From Rhodanobacter sp. (GTDB lineage: Bacteria; Pseudomonadota; Gammaproteobacteria; Xanthomonadales; Rhodanobacteraceae): a stretch of 64,000 bases of DNA. This document shows positions 10,849-18,256 of this stretch, piece by piece. A program made the position numbers and the translations under genes. The notes below the pieces were generated by a model. The model saw only the letters and a program-made list of their open reading frames with translations, ran no database searches and was not told where the DNA came from. The number at the start of each line of letters is the position of its first letter. The first letter of the stretch is position 1. The DNA is taken from positions 2,291,562 to 2,355,561 of the forward strand of contig AP031382.1 of assembly GCA_040371205.1 (NCBI GenBank), given 5' to 3'.

Positions 10849-11514
10849 ATGAATTCGCTGAAAGACCTGCTGGCCAACAACCGGCGCTGGGCCGCCAACG
10901 TCACCGCGCAGGAGCCGGACTTCTTCGAAAAGCTCGCGCAGCAGCAGGCGCCGAAATACCTGTGGATCGGCTGCTCCGACTCGCGCGTGCCGGCCACGCA
11001 GATCGTCGACCTGCCGCCGGGCGAAATCTTCGTCCACCGCAACGTGGCCAACGTGGTGGTGCACACCGACCTCAACGCGCTCAGCACCATCCAGTTCTCG
11101 GTGGACGTGCTCAAGGTGAAGCACATCCTGGTGGTGGGCCACTACGGCTGCGGCGGCGTGGGCGCGGTGCTGAACCAGTCGCGGCTGGGCCTGATCGACA
11201 ACTGGCTGCGCCACATCGGCGACGTGGCGATGAAGCACCCCGAGAAGCTCGACCCCGCCACCGAGTTTGCGGTGCGCCACGCACGCCTGTGCGAGTTGAA
11301 CGCGATCGAGCAGGCAGTGAACGTGTGCCACACCACCGTGGTGCGCGAGGCGTGGGAACGCGGCCAGCCGCTGGCCGTGCATGCCTGGATCTACGGCCTC
11401 GACAACGGCCACATCCATGACCTCGGCCTGGACGTGCGCAGCAACGAACAGTTGCCGGAAGCCTACGAGGCGGCGCTCAGCGGCCTGGCCGAGCGCTGGA
11501 AAGCGCCCGCATGA
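10849..11514 (+). CDS. can: Beta-class carbonic anhydrase
   Basis: Cytoplasmic zinc enzyme that interconverts CO2 and bicarbonate. The 221-residue length matches E. coli Can (220). The zinc ligands and the Asp-Arg dyad are visible at C42, D44, R46, H98 and C101, in WIGCSDSRVP and VVGHYGCGG. It lies between the semialdehyde dehydrogenase (10 bp upstream) and a RidA gene (4-bp ATGA overlap), so it is probably part of the catabolic operon. A role in handling CO2 released by the upstream decarboxylase of the kynurenine pathway is an inference; that decarboxylase is not in this window. Confidence 0.95.
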   Translation: MNSLKDLLANNRRWAANVTAQEPDFFEKLAQQQAPKYLWIGCSDSRVPATQIVDLPPGEIFVHRNVANVVVHTDLNALSTIQFSVDVLKVKHILVVGHYGCGGVGAVLNQSRLGLIDNWLRHIGDVAMKHPEKLDPATEFAVRHARLCELNAIEQAVNVCHTTVVREAWERGQPLAVHAWIYGLDNGHIHDLGLDVRSNEQLPEAYEAALSGLAERWKAPA

Positions 11515-11942
11515 GCGACATCGTGCGCACCGATGCGGCGCCGTCGCCGGTCGGCGCCTATCCGCACGCGCGCCGCGTCGGCAACCTGCTGTTCCTCTCC
11601 GGCGTCGGCCCGCGCCAGCCGGGGACGAACGCCATTCCCGGCAACGTCCACGACGCCGAAGGACGGCTGCTGTCCTACGACATCGAGGCGCAATGCCGGC
11701 AGGTCTTCGCCAACGTGCGCACTGTCCTGGAAGCCAGCGGCGCGCGCTGGGAAGACCTGGTCGACGTCACGGTGTTCCTCACCGACATCACGCGCGATTT
11801 CGCCGCCTACAACAGGCTCTACGCCGAATACTTCGCCGGCGTGGAGGCCTGCCGCACCACGCTGGGCATCACCGCCTTGCCCACGCCGATCGCCATCGAA
11901 CTGAAGTGCGTGGCGCAACCGGGCGCCGGCGAGCGCTGCTGA
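11511..11942 (+). CDS. RidA/YjgF-family protein, probable 2-aminomuconate deaminase
   Basis: The 143-residue protein belongs to the RidA/YjgF superfamily of trimeric enamine/imine hydrolases. The segments VGPRQPGTNAIPGN and TVFLTDITRDFAAYN, together with location beside an aminomuconate-semialdehyde dehydrogenase, favour the 2-aminomuconate deaminase subgroup over generic RidA. That reaction releases ammonia and leads to 2-oxo-hexenedioate, upstream of 2-oxoadipate. The start overlaps the carbonic anhydrase stop by four bases (ATGA), so translation is coupled. A terminator follows at 12018-12045. Confidence 0.8.
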   Translation: MSDIVRTDAAPSPVGAYPHARRVGNLLFLSGVGPRQPGTNAIPGNVHDAEGRLLSYDIEAQCRQVFANVRTVLEASGARWEDLVDVTVFLTDITRDFAAYNRLYAEYFAGVEACRTTLGITALPTPIAIELKCVAQPGAGERC

Positions 11943-12017
11943 CCGCCTAGCCCGAACGGCCGGCCGCGCACGCGCTTGCCGCATGGAAGCGCCAGCGGCC
12001 ACCCTGCTTCACATAAA

Positions 12018-12045
12018 AAAACCCGCCGGCAAGCCGGCGGGTTTT
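12018..12045. terminator. Bidirectional terminator between the ridA-like gene and the Asr-like gene
   Basis: A 13-base arm AAAACCCGCCGGC (12018-12030) pairs with GCCGGCGGGTTTT (12033-12045). The GC stem is flanked by A and T runs, so it can serve the convergent genes on both strands. Confidence 0.85.
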
Positions 12046-12070
12046 CGCAACGCCCGGAATTTCCGGACGA

Positions 12071-12334
12071 TCAGCCGGCCGCAGCCGGGGTGGCCGTATC
12101 GGCCTTCTTCTCGGTCTTCTCGGTCTTCTTGTGATGGCTGTGATGCTTGCTCGACTTGTGCTTGGCCGCCTTGTGCTCGGTGGCCTTGGAAGCAGCTTCC
12201 TTCGGAGCGGCGGCGGGAGCCGCCTGCTGCGCAGCGGCAGGGGCAGCAGCCGGAGCCGCAGCCTCCTGGGCGAACACGGAAGCGGACAGAGCCACGCCGG
12301 CGACGAGCAGGGAAGCAATCGCGAACTTGCGCAT
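12071..12334 (-). CDS. Small exported Ala/Lys/His-rich protein, acid-shock (Asr) like
   Basis: The 87-residue product has a clean signal peptide (MRKFAIASLLVAGVALSASVFA) with predicted cleavage after residue 22. An Ala/Pro-rich stretch follows, then a Lys/His-rich block (about residues 50-78, with HKSSKHHSHHKK) and a short Ala/Pro tail. This composition is like the periplasmic acid-shock protein Asr of enterobacteria, whose basic repeats may buffer protons or act as chaperones. The similarity is compositional and could be convergent. The ATG at 12332-12334 is the only start that gives a proper signal peptide. It converges on the ridA-like gene across a shared terminator. Confidence 0.75.
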   Translation of the reverse strand: MRKFAIASLLVAGVALSASVFAQEAAAPAAAPAAAQQAAPAAAPKEAASKATEHKAAKHKSSKHHSHHKKTEKTEKKADTATPAAAG

Positions 12335-12503
12335 GATGGCGAACCTCGATGATTTTTGTGTATCGCGAGCCCGGCCGGAACCCGGCACCGCGGGTGGCGC
12401 GACGGGGCCACGATAGCAGCACCACAGGCATACCGGGACTGAACGGAACGGCTTCCTCCGGCGTCGTTCCGGCCACGGATATCTGCGCTTCAGCTTGGCC
12501 GCA

Positions 12504-13763
12504 TCAGAGCCCGAAGCGCGACGGCGCGTAAGGCTGCGGATCGATCGCCGGCGCATCGCCGCACAGCTGGTCGGCGACCAGCTCGCCGGTGGCGGCCGAC
12601 ATGCTCACGCCCAGCATGCCGTGCGCGGTGGCGAGATGCAGATTGGCCCAGCGCGTGCTCGGCCCGATGATCGGCACCTCGTCCACGCTCATCGGCCGCC
12701 AGCCCCACCACTCTTCCAACTGCTGCGGGCCTTCCGGCTCGTGCAGGCCGGCCGCCGCGCCGCGCCGCAAGGCATCGAGGCGGGCGCGGTTGAGCCCCTC
12801 GGCGTAACCGGAAAACTCCATGGTGCTGCCCAACCGATAACCGTCGGCCCAGGTGGTGACGCAAACCTGCGCCTCGCGCAACACCAGCGCATGGCGCGGC
12901 GCGCGCGCGGGCCTGGTGTAGGTGATCGAATAGCCCTTGCCCGGCTGCATGGGCAGGCGCAGGTCCAGCGCGCGCGCCAGCAACGGCGACCACGCGCCCA
13001 GCGCCAACAGCACGCGTTCGCCCGAGAAATCGCCGCGCGACGTGTGTACCTGCGTGATGCGCCGGCCATCGGTGGCGAAGCCCTCCACGCGCGCGCCGCA
13101 TTCGATCGCGCCGCCGAGCTCCCGCACGCGGCGGGCGAGCTCGGCCACGTAGCGGTCCGGCCGCAGCCGCGCATCGCCGGGATGGAACAGGCCACCGCTC
13201 ACGCCGGGCTTCAGCGCCGGCTCCATCGCTTCCACCGCCTCGCCGGACAGGCGCTGCACCTCCACACCGAGGCGGTCCAGCACGGCGGCATGGTGGCGCT
13301 CGTCGGAGGCCAGCAGCTTCGCCCCGCGGTAGACATACAGCTCGCCTTCCTCGGCAAACCCGCAGTCGAGCCCCTCGCCGCGCACCAGTTCGCCCAGCCG
13401 CTGGCGCGAGCGCTGCAGGATCGCCGAGCGCGCGACGGCGGCCCGCTGGAAATCGGCCCAGTTGCAATGCCGCGCAAAGCCCAGCAGCCAGCGCAGGCGC
13501 GGGCCGTCGAAACGCGGGTTGAGATAAAGCGGCGCGTCGGCGCGCAACATCGAGCGCAGGGCCACGCCCAGCGTGCCCGGCATCGCCAGCGGCGCGGCAT
13601 GGCTGGGCGTGATCGTGCCGCAATTGCCGTGCGAAGCGCCGCAGCCGGGCGTGCCCTGCTCCAGCACGCGCACCGCCACGCCCCTGCGCAGCAGATGCAA
13701 GGCGCAGGCGAGGCCGATCACGCCGCCACCGAGTATCAGTACGTCCCCGCGAGTCGTATCCAT
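12504..13763 (-). CDS. FAD-dependent D-amino acid dehydrogenase (DadA-like)
   Basis: Flavoprotein of the DAO/DadA superfamily, 419 residues. The FAD-binding dinucleotide fold has GGGVIG at 12-17 and a GATE-like region (HGNCGTITPSHAAP). The C-terminal substrate domain includes GWRPMSVDEVPIIGPS and HGMLGVSMSAATG, typical of DadA and of D-hydroxyproline dehydrogenases. It would oxidise a D-amino acid or a cyclic imino acid to the 2-oxo or imine product and pass electrons to the respiratory chain. No alr/dadX gene or hydroxyproline epimerase gene is adjacent, so the substrate is open. It is divergent from the secreted-protein gene at 13857. Confidence 0.85.
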   Translation of the reverse strand: MDTTRGDVLILGGGVIGLACALHLLRRGVAVRVLEQGTPGCGASHGNCGTITPSHAAPLAMPGTLGVALRSMLRADAPLYLNPRFDGPRLRWLLGFARHCNWADFQRAAVARSAILQRSRQRLGELVRGEGLDCGFAEEGELYVYRGAKLLASDERHHAAVLDRLGVEVQRLSGEAVEAMEPALKPGVSGGLFHPGDARLRPDRYVAELARRVRELGGAIECGARVEGFATDGRRITQVHTSRGDFSGERVLLALGAWSPLLARALDLRLPMQPGKGYSITYTRPARAPRHALVLREAQVCVTTWADGYRLGSTMEFSGYAEGLNRARLDALRRGAAAGLHEPEGPQQLEEWWGWRPMSVDEVPIIGPSTRWANLHLATAHGMLGVSMSAATGELVADQLCGDAPAIDPQPYAPSRFGL

Positions 13764-13856
13764 CCGGCCATTGTAGCCGCCTGCTGCATCGCGTCATGCG
13801 TGCGCTGCGGGCAACGTGCACCATGCGAGGCGCCTATTCCCCGAAGGCATAAAAAC

Positions 13857-15188
13857 ATGTTGGCTCGACTCGCCGTTCGTGCAGGCCTCATCGCCGCGCT
13901 GCTGGCTTGCGCCAGCGCTGCCGCGCAGTCGTTCGACCCCTCGGCGCTTGAGCTTTTGCGCGCCATGAAGCGTGCGCCAACCACCCTGGCACGCTACCAG
14001 TACCTGATCCGGAAGGCGCCATCGCTGTCGCCCAGCGACCAGTTGCTGGCATGGCAGTTCGTGGCCTTTTCGCAGAACGAACTCGGCCTCTACGACCAGG
14101 CCGTTTTCGATTTCCCGCTGCGCAACAACCTGCCGGACGGTCTCAAGCTGCCGGTGCCCGAGGAATGGAGAACGGCGGATGCCGCCGACGCCATAGCCGC
14201 ACTCGCGGCGCAGCGGCGCATCGTGATGGTCAACGAGGCTCACCACGACGCACACACCCGCCTGCTCACGCTCCAACTGCTGCCGAAGTTGCGCGCGCAG
14301 GGTTTCAACTATTTCGCCGCCGAGGCGCTCGGCGACGACGATCCCGGCCTCGCCAAACGCGGCTACCCGACGCCGAAGAGCGGCACGGAATACCTGCGCG
14401 ACCCGCTGTATGGCGACATCCTGCGCGAGGCGATACGGCTGGGTTTCACCCTCGTTCCCTATGACAACACGCTCAACGGGCAAGCGCGCGAGACGGCGCA
14501 GGCCGAAGCCCTGTACCGAAAGGTGTTTGCCAAGGATCGCAACGCGCGGTTATTCGTGCATGCCGGCTACGCGCACATCGACAAGGCGCCGGGCCGCCTC
14601 GGGGAATGGCGCCCGATGGCAATGGAACTGGAGAAGCTCACCGGCCTGGTCCCGCTCTCCGTCGACCAGACCGACTTCCTCGAGGCCGGCCTGGAGACCA
14701 AGGACGCCTATCATCAACTCGTGCATGCGTTTCCGTCCGACGGACCCGAGGTCCTGCTGAACCGCCAGACCGGGCAGCCGTGGAGTGCACGGCCGGCGGC
14801 TTACGACGTCAACGTGATCCTGCCGTCCAGCCTCAACATCGACGCCTTCGGCAAGTACAAATACGGGTATCGCGCCAATGGCTACGAGTCCGCCTTGCCG
14901 CACATACTCGAATTCAACGAAATGCAGCGCCCGGCCTGGCTCACGCTGGACGGCCAACGCCGCCCCTACCCGATCGATTCGACACTGTGCCGGGGTTCCG
15001 TCCCCTGCGTGGTCGAAGCGTATTACTCCGGCGAGCCGAACGACGCGATCCCCGCCGACTGCTACGCCTTCATGAATCCCACCGAGACCAGCAGGCTCTA
15101 CCTGCGGCCCGGCACCTATCGGCTGCGCGCCAGCGACAGCGACGGCCACACGTTGTCGACCGGCAGCATCAAAGTAGCGCCGCGATAA
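13857..15188 (+). CDS. Secreted protein with EreA/ChaN/TraB-like motif, function unknown
   Basis: The 443-residue protein has a signal peptide (MLARLAVRAGLIAALLACASAAAQ, cleavage near residue 23). The first 100 residues resemble a TPR-like helical region. A conserved block RIVMVNEAHHDAHTRLL (about residues 120-136), followed by FAAEAL, resembles the Glu/His motifs of the erythromycin esterase, ChaN and TraB/TIKI clan, in which such residues bind metal or act in hydrolysis. A later HAGYAHIDK also fits that clan. The last 150 residues include two cysteines in CRGSVPC and end in a beta-rich domain. The exact activity is unknown. The ATG at 13857 is the start that yields the signal peptide. Confidence 0.7.
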   Translation: MLARLAVRAGLIAALLACASAAAQSFDPSALELLRAMKRAPTTLARYQYLIRKAPSLSPSDQLLAWQFVAFSQNELGLYDQAVFDFPLRNNLPDGLKLPVPEEWRTADAADAIAALAAQRRIVMVNEAHHDAHTRLLTLQLLPKLRAQGFNYFAAEALGDDDPGLAKRGYPTPKSGTEYLRDPLYGDILREAIRLGFTLVPYDNTLNGQARETAQAEALYRKVFAKDRNARLFVHAGYAHIDKAPGRLGEWRPMAMELEKLTGLVPLSVDQTDFLEAGLETKDAYHQLVHAFPSDGPEVLLNRQTGQPWSARPAAYDVNVILPSSLNIDAFGKYKYGYRANGYESALPHILEFNEMQRPAWLTLDGQRRPYPIDSTLCRGSVPCVVEAYYSGEPNDAIPADCYAFMNPTETSRLYLRPGTYRLRASDSDGHTLSTGSIKVAPR

Positions 15189-15192
15189 GCCC

Positions 15193-15221
15193 TTGCACCG
15201 TAAATATTACGGGTGTAGTTT
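15193..15221 (+). promoter_or_regulatory. Putative promoter of the blaI-like operon
   Basis: TTGCAC (15193-15198) and TAGTTT (15216-15221) are separated by 17 bp. The -10 lies inside the palindromic operator, so repressor binding would block the polymerase. Confidence 0.5.
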
Positions 15222-15238
15222 ATAAAACTACACCCGTA
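15208..15238. promoter_or_regulatory. BlaI/MecI-type operator (31-bp palindrome)
   Basis: Arms of 13 bases (15208-15220, TACGGGTGTAGTT, and 15226-15238) are perfect inverted repeats around a five-base centre. The inner TGTAGT/ACTACA halves match the BlaI/MecI operator core. It lies 22 bp upstream of the blaI-like start and overlaps its promoter. Confidence 0.85.
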
Positions 15239-15259
15239 GTCCTTTTGCAGGAGCTTTGC

Positions 15260-15646
15260 ATGTCCCGTTCCCAACCAGCCATCAGCGACGCGGAGAGCCG
15301 CGTGATGGAGGCCCTGTGGCGCAAGGCGCCGCAGAGTTCGGAAGACATCGTCGCCGCCGTGCAGCAAGACAGCGACTGGCACGAGAAAACCATCCGCACC
15401 CTGCTCGGCCGACTGCTCGGCAAGGGCGCGGTAAGCGCGGAAAAGGACGGCAGGCGCTACCTGTATTCCCCCGAACTGAGCCGCGAGCAATGGCAGTCGC
15501 AGGAGAGCCGCAGCCTGCTCGACCGCGTGTTCGGCGGCCGGCTTAGCCCCTTGCTGGCGCATTTCAGCGAACACGAGAAGCTGGGGGCGAAGGACATCGC
15601 CGAACTGCGCAAATTGCTCGACGCCATCGAGAAGAAGGGGCGCTGA
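15260..15646 (+). CDS. blaI: BlaI/MecI/CopY-family repressor
   Basis: The 128-residue winged-helix repressor has the family pattern ISDAESRVMEALWRKAPQ and the recognition segment KTIRTLLGRLLGKGAV, followed by the wing KDGRRYLYSP. The C-terminal dimerisation helices include the LLAHFSEHEKL region. GCAGGAG lies seven bases before the ATG. A perfect palindrome with BlaI-like half sites overlaps the predicted promoter, so autorepression is very likely. The M56 membrane protease gene starts one base after the stop. In known systems the partner protease inactivates the repressor on sensing damage or beta-lactam; no beta-lactamase is seen here. Confidence 0.92.
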   Translation: MSRSQPAISDAESRVMEALWRKAPQSSEDIVAAVQQDSDWHEKTIRTLLGRLLGKGAVSAEKDGRRYLYSPELSREQWQSQESRSLLDRVFGGRLSPLLAHFSEHEKLGAKDIAELRKLLDAIEKKGR

Positions 15647-15647
15647 G

Positions 15648-16886
15648 ATGAACGCACTGCTGTTGCGCAGCTTGTCGCTGGTCACCTTGGCGCTGGCCGC
15701 CATACTGCTGGTGCGCCGCCCCGTGCGGCTCGCCTTTGGCGCCGGCCCCGCTTTCGGACTGTGGCTGCTGCCCGCACTGGCCATCGCGCTGCCCTGCTTG
15801 CCCGAATTGCACGAGCGCTGGCTCACCTTGCCGGCCATCCGCATCCTGCCCGGCACGGTCGCCGCCGGCGTTGCCGCCGCGCCAGCCCCGGTCACCATCG
15901 CCTGGGTGTCCTGGCTGTGGCTGGCCGGCGCGATCGCGATGTTGTCGCGGCTGGCCGTACATTACCTGCGGCTGCGCCGCCAAAGCCAGGCGCTGCCCGC
16001 CGAGATGACGGCGCGGCTGTCGCACGAACTGGGCGGTCTCGATCCGCGCCGGCTGCGCCTGCATCCGGCCGGCCCGGCCCTGCTGTGGGCGCCACGCAGC
16101 CAGTTGCTGCTGCCGGCGGATTTTCTCGAACGCTTCGATGCCGACGAGCGCCTCATGGTGCTGCGCCACGAGCTCGCCCATCTGCGTCGCGGCGACGCGT
16201 TGTGGCGCCTCATCGCCGAACTGGCGCTCGCCCTGCTGTGGTTCCACCCGCTGGCCTGGCTGGCACGACCGCGGTTCCGGCTGGACCAGGAACTGGCCTG
16301 CGACGAACGCGTGCTGCGCGACGCCCCACACGACGAGCGCATTTACGCACATGCCTTGCTGCACAGCGTCGGCCTGTCCCCCGTGCCGGCATTGATCCCC
16401 TGGCTAAGCCAGCCTCAACTGAAGGAGCGACTCACCATGATCGAGCATCATCGTCCCGGCGCACTGCGCCGTCGTGCAGGGTTTGTTTTGCTTGCCGCCT
16501 TGTTGGTGGGCAGCGCGTTCGTGGCACAGGCGGCCACGGGCAACCAGGCGAACCAGAGTGCCGCATCCGATCTCAGCTACAACGCAGGCATCCAGCCGCA
16601 CTATCCCCCATCGGCGGTCAAGGCCAAAGAACAAGGCACCGTGGTGCTCGACATTTTGGTGTATCCCGATGGCACGCCCGGTGCCATCACTTACAACGCC
16701 AAGCAAAGCAACACGGCTTCGGCCGACCTGATCGCGGCCGCCACGAATGCCGCGAGGCAATGGCGCTTCAGCCCGCAGATGAAAAACGGCAAGCCCGTCG
16801 CGGGTTATGCGCGTGTGCCCGTCAAGTTCAGCCTCGAACCGTTGCCGGAAAAGGCCCAGAAAACCGAGTCCGGGAACCAAAGCTGA
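15648..16886 (+). CDS. M56 (BlaR1-like) membrane metalloprotease fused to a TonB C-terminal domain
   Basis: The 412-residue protein has N-terminal membrane helices (about residues 5-22, 36-52 and 84-105) and an M56 zinc protease domain with HELAH at 174-178. A further helix lies at about residues 285-305. The extracytoplasmic C-terminus is a TonB_C-type domain (about residues 320-400, starting NAGIQPHYPPSAVKAKEQG) and not a penicillin-binding sensor. It pairs with the BlaI-like repressor one base upstream and is expected to trigger repressor loss in response to an envelope signal. What the TonB-like domain senses is unknown. M56-TonB proteins are common in Xanthomonadales, where they are often annotated as BlaR1. 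Confidence 0.88.
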   Translation: MNALLLRSLSLVTLALAAILLVRRPVRLAFGAGPAFGLWLLPALAIALPCLPELHERWLTLPAIRILPGTVAAGVAAAPAPVTIAWVSWLWLAGAIAMLSRLAVHYLRLRRQSQALPAEMTARLSHELGGLDPRRLRLHPAGPALLWAPRSQLLLPADFLERFDADERLMVLRHELAHLRRGDALWRLIAELALALLWFHPLAWLARPRFRLDQELACDERVLRDAPHDERIYAHALLHSVGLSPVPALIPWLSQPQLKERLTMIEHHRPGALRRRAGFVLLAALLVGSAFVAQAATGNQANQSAASDLSYNAGIQPHYPPSAVKAKEQGTVVLDILVYPDGTPGAITYNAKQSNTASADLIAAATNAARQWRFSPQMKNGKPVAGYARVPVKFSLEPLPEKAQKTESGNQS

Positions 16887-16977
16887 GAAACCAGCTTCGG
16901 AACACCTGAAAGTCTTTTGATTTGAATGTGATTTATCACCCTGATAACCTCGGTGCAAACCACGCCGAGGTTGTCTG

Positions 16978-17541
16978 GTGAGCCTGCCATCCACCATCCG
17001 ATCCAGCGCCTCGACCGCGCGCATCGTACGGCTGGCGCTGCTGGTTCTCGCCATCGCACTGCTCGCCGCCTGCGCCAGCGCACCGCGCCGCGCCGCTTCC
17101 ATCGCCGCGACCGAGTCCGCCCTCGCCAACGAACCGGCACGCGGCCCCGACGGCGAAATCGCCGCGGCCAACGACGTGCTGTTCCGCGCCATGGCCCTGG
17201 TCGGCACGCCCTACCACTGGGGCGGCAACACGCCGGCCGGAGGCTTCGACTGCAGCGGACTGGTCGACTACATCTACCGCAACGCCACCGGCCTGCAGCT
17301 GCCGCGCACTTCGCACGAGATGGCCGACATGGACGCGCGCAAGGTCAGGCGCATGACCCAGCTGGTCAGCGGCGACCTGGTGTTCTTCGACATCGGCGGC
17401 CGCATCAGCCACGTCGGCGTCTACGTAGGCAAGGGACGCTTCGTGCATGCGCCGGACAGCGGCGGCACCGTGCGCCTGGACAACATCGACGGGCCGTACT
17501 GGCGCGACCACTTCGCCTACGGACGGCGGGTGCTGGATTGA
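16978..17541 (+). CDS. NlpC/P60-family lipoprotein endopeptidase
   Basis: Cell-wall peptidase of the NlpC/P60 family, 187 residues. The GTG start at 16978 gives a lipoprotein signal with lipobox LAAC and C32 as the acylated residue. The catalytic triad is visible as C92 in GGFDCSGLVDYIY, H145 in RISHVGVYVG and H157 in RFVHAPDSGG. Members cleave the D-Glu to meso-DAP bond in peptide stems or remodel crosslinks, acting in the periplasm from the outer membrane. No partner genes are adjacent. The upstream 90-bp gap is AT-rich and may hold its promoter. Confidence 0.88.
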   Translation: MSLPSTIRSSASTARIVRLALLVLAIALLAACASAPRRAASIAATESALANEPARGPDGEIAAANDVLFRAMALVGTPYHWGGNTPAGGFDCSGLVDYIYRNATGLQLPRTSHEMADMDARKVRRMTQLVSGDLVFFDIGGRISHVGVYVGKGRFVHAPDSGGTVRLDNIDGPYWRDHFAYGRRVLD

Positions 17542-17683
17542 CCGGCTGCGCCGGCGGCAGCAAAACGCTTTATCGGCATGAAGAAAGGCTTTGGGCTATT
17601 GACGGCAGGAAGCGAGAAGCGGTGTCGAGCCAAGCCGTCCCATCGACCCATTCCTCTGCCCGGAGGGCAGAGGGAGCGAACGC

Positions 17684-17712
17684 AAAAACGGCGCCTTGCA
17701 GGCGCCGCTTTT
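17684..17712. terminator. Terminator downstream of slyD and of the NlpC/P60 gene
   Basis: CGGCGCC (17689-17695) pairs with GGCGCCG (17701-17707), flanked by AAAAA on the left and CTTTT on the right. It can work in both directions between the convergent genes. Confidence 0.75.
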
Positions 17713-17734
17713 GATTTGACTGCTGATCCTCCGG

Positions 17735-18220
17735 TCAGTGCGCTGCACTTCCCGGCGGATGGGCATGACCGTGCTCGAGTTCTTCTTCGCTGGCGTCGCG
17801 CACTTCCTGGATGCTGACGTCGAAATCCAGCGTCTTGCCGGCCATCGGGTGGTTGAGATCGACGTCGATGGTGCTCATGCCGACCTTGTGTACGGTCACC
17901 GCGCGCTGGCCGCCTTCCTTCAGCGCCAGCACGGTGGTCATGCCCGGCTTGAGGTGCTTGGCGTGCTGGAAATACTTCTTCGGCACGCGCTGGATCTGGC
18001 CTTCCTGGCGCTCGCCGTAGCCGTCGGCCGGGGCGATGGTCGCCTTCACTTCGTCGCCGGCGGCGTGGTCTTCCAGCGCCTTTTCCAGCCCCGGAATCAG
18101 CTGGCCGTGGCCGAGCAGGATCCACAACGGCTCGCCATTGTCGTGCGAGCTTTCCACCTTCTCGCCGTCCACGTGCAGCGTGTAATGCAGCGCGACGACT
18201 TTGTCCTTGCCAGCCTTCAT
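17735..18220 (-). CDS. slyD: FKBP-type peptidyl-prolyl isomerase SlyD
   Basis: The 161-residue SlyD is a prolyl isomerase and chaperone. It has the FKBP halves (KDKVVALHYTLHVDGEKVESS and LDFDVSIQEVRDA) with the inserted-flap chaperone domain between about residues 70 and 130. The short tail EELEHGHAHPPGSAAH is His-containing but much reduced compared with the nickel-binding tail of E. coli SlyD, so metallochaperone function may be weak. It is followed by a terminator, and the MFS transporter gene lies upstream on the same strand. Confidence 0.92.
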   Translation of the reverse strand: MKAGKDKVVALHYTLHVDGEKVESSHDNGEPLWILLGHGQLIPGLEKALEDHAAGDEVKATIAPADGYGERQEGQIQRVPKKYFQHAKHLKPGMTTVLALKEGGQRAVTVHKVGMSTIDVDLNHPMAGKTLDFDVSIQEVRDASEEELEHGHAHPPGSAAH

Positions 18221-18256
18221 TGCCTGTCTCTCGAATGGTGCAAAAGGGCGATTCTA

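Noticed and set aside
15208-15238. Palindrome as a terminator of the 13857 gene
   Set aside because: No T-run follows, and the half sites match BlaI operators in front of a blaI-like gene.
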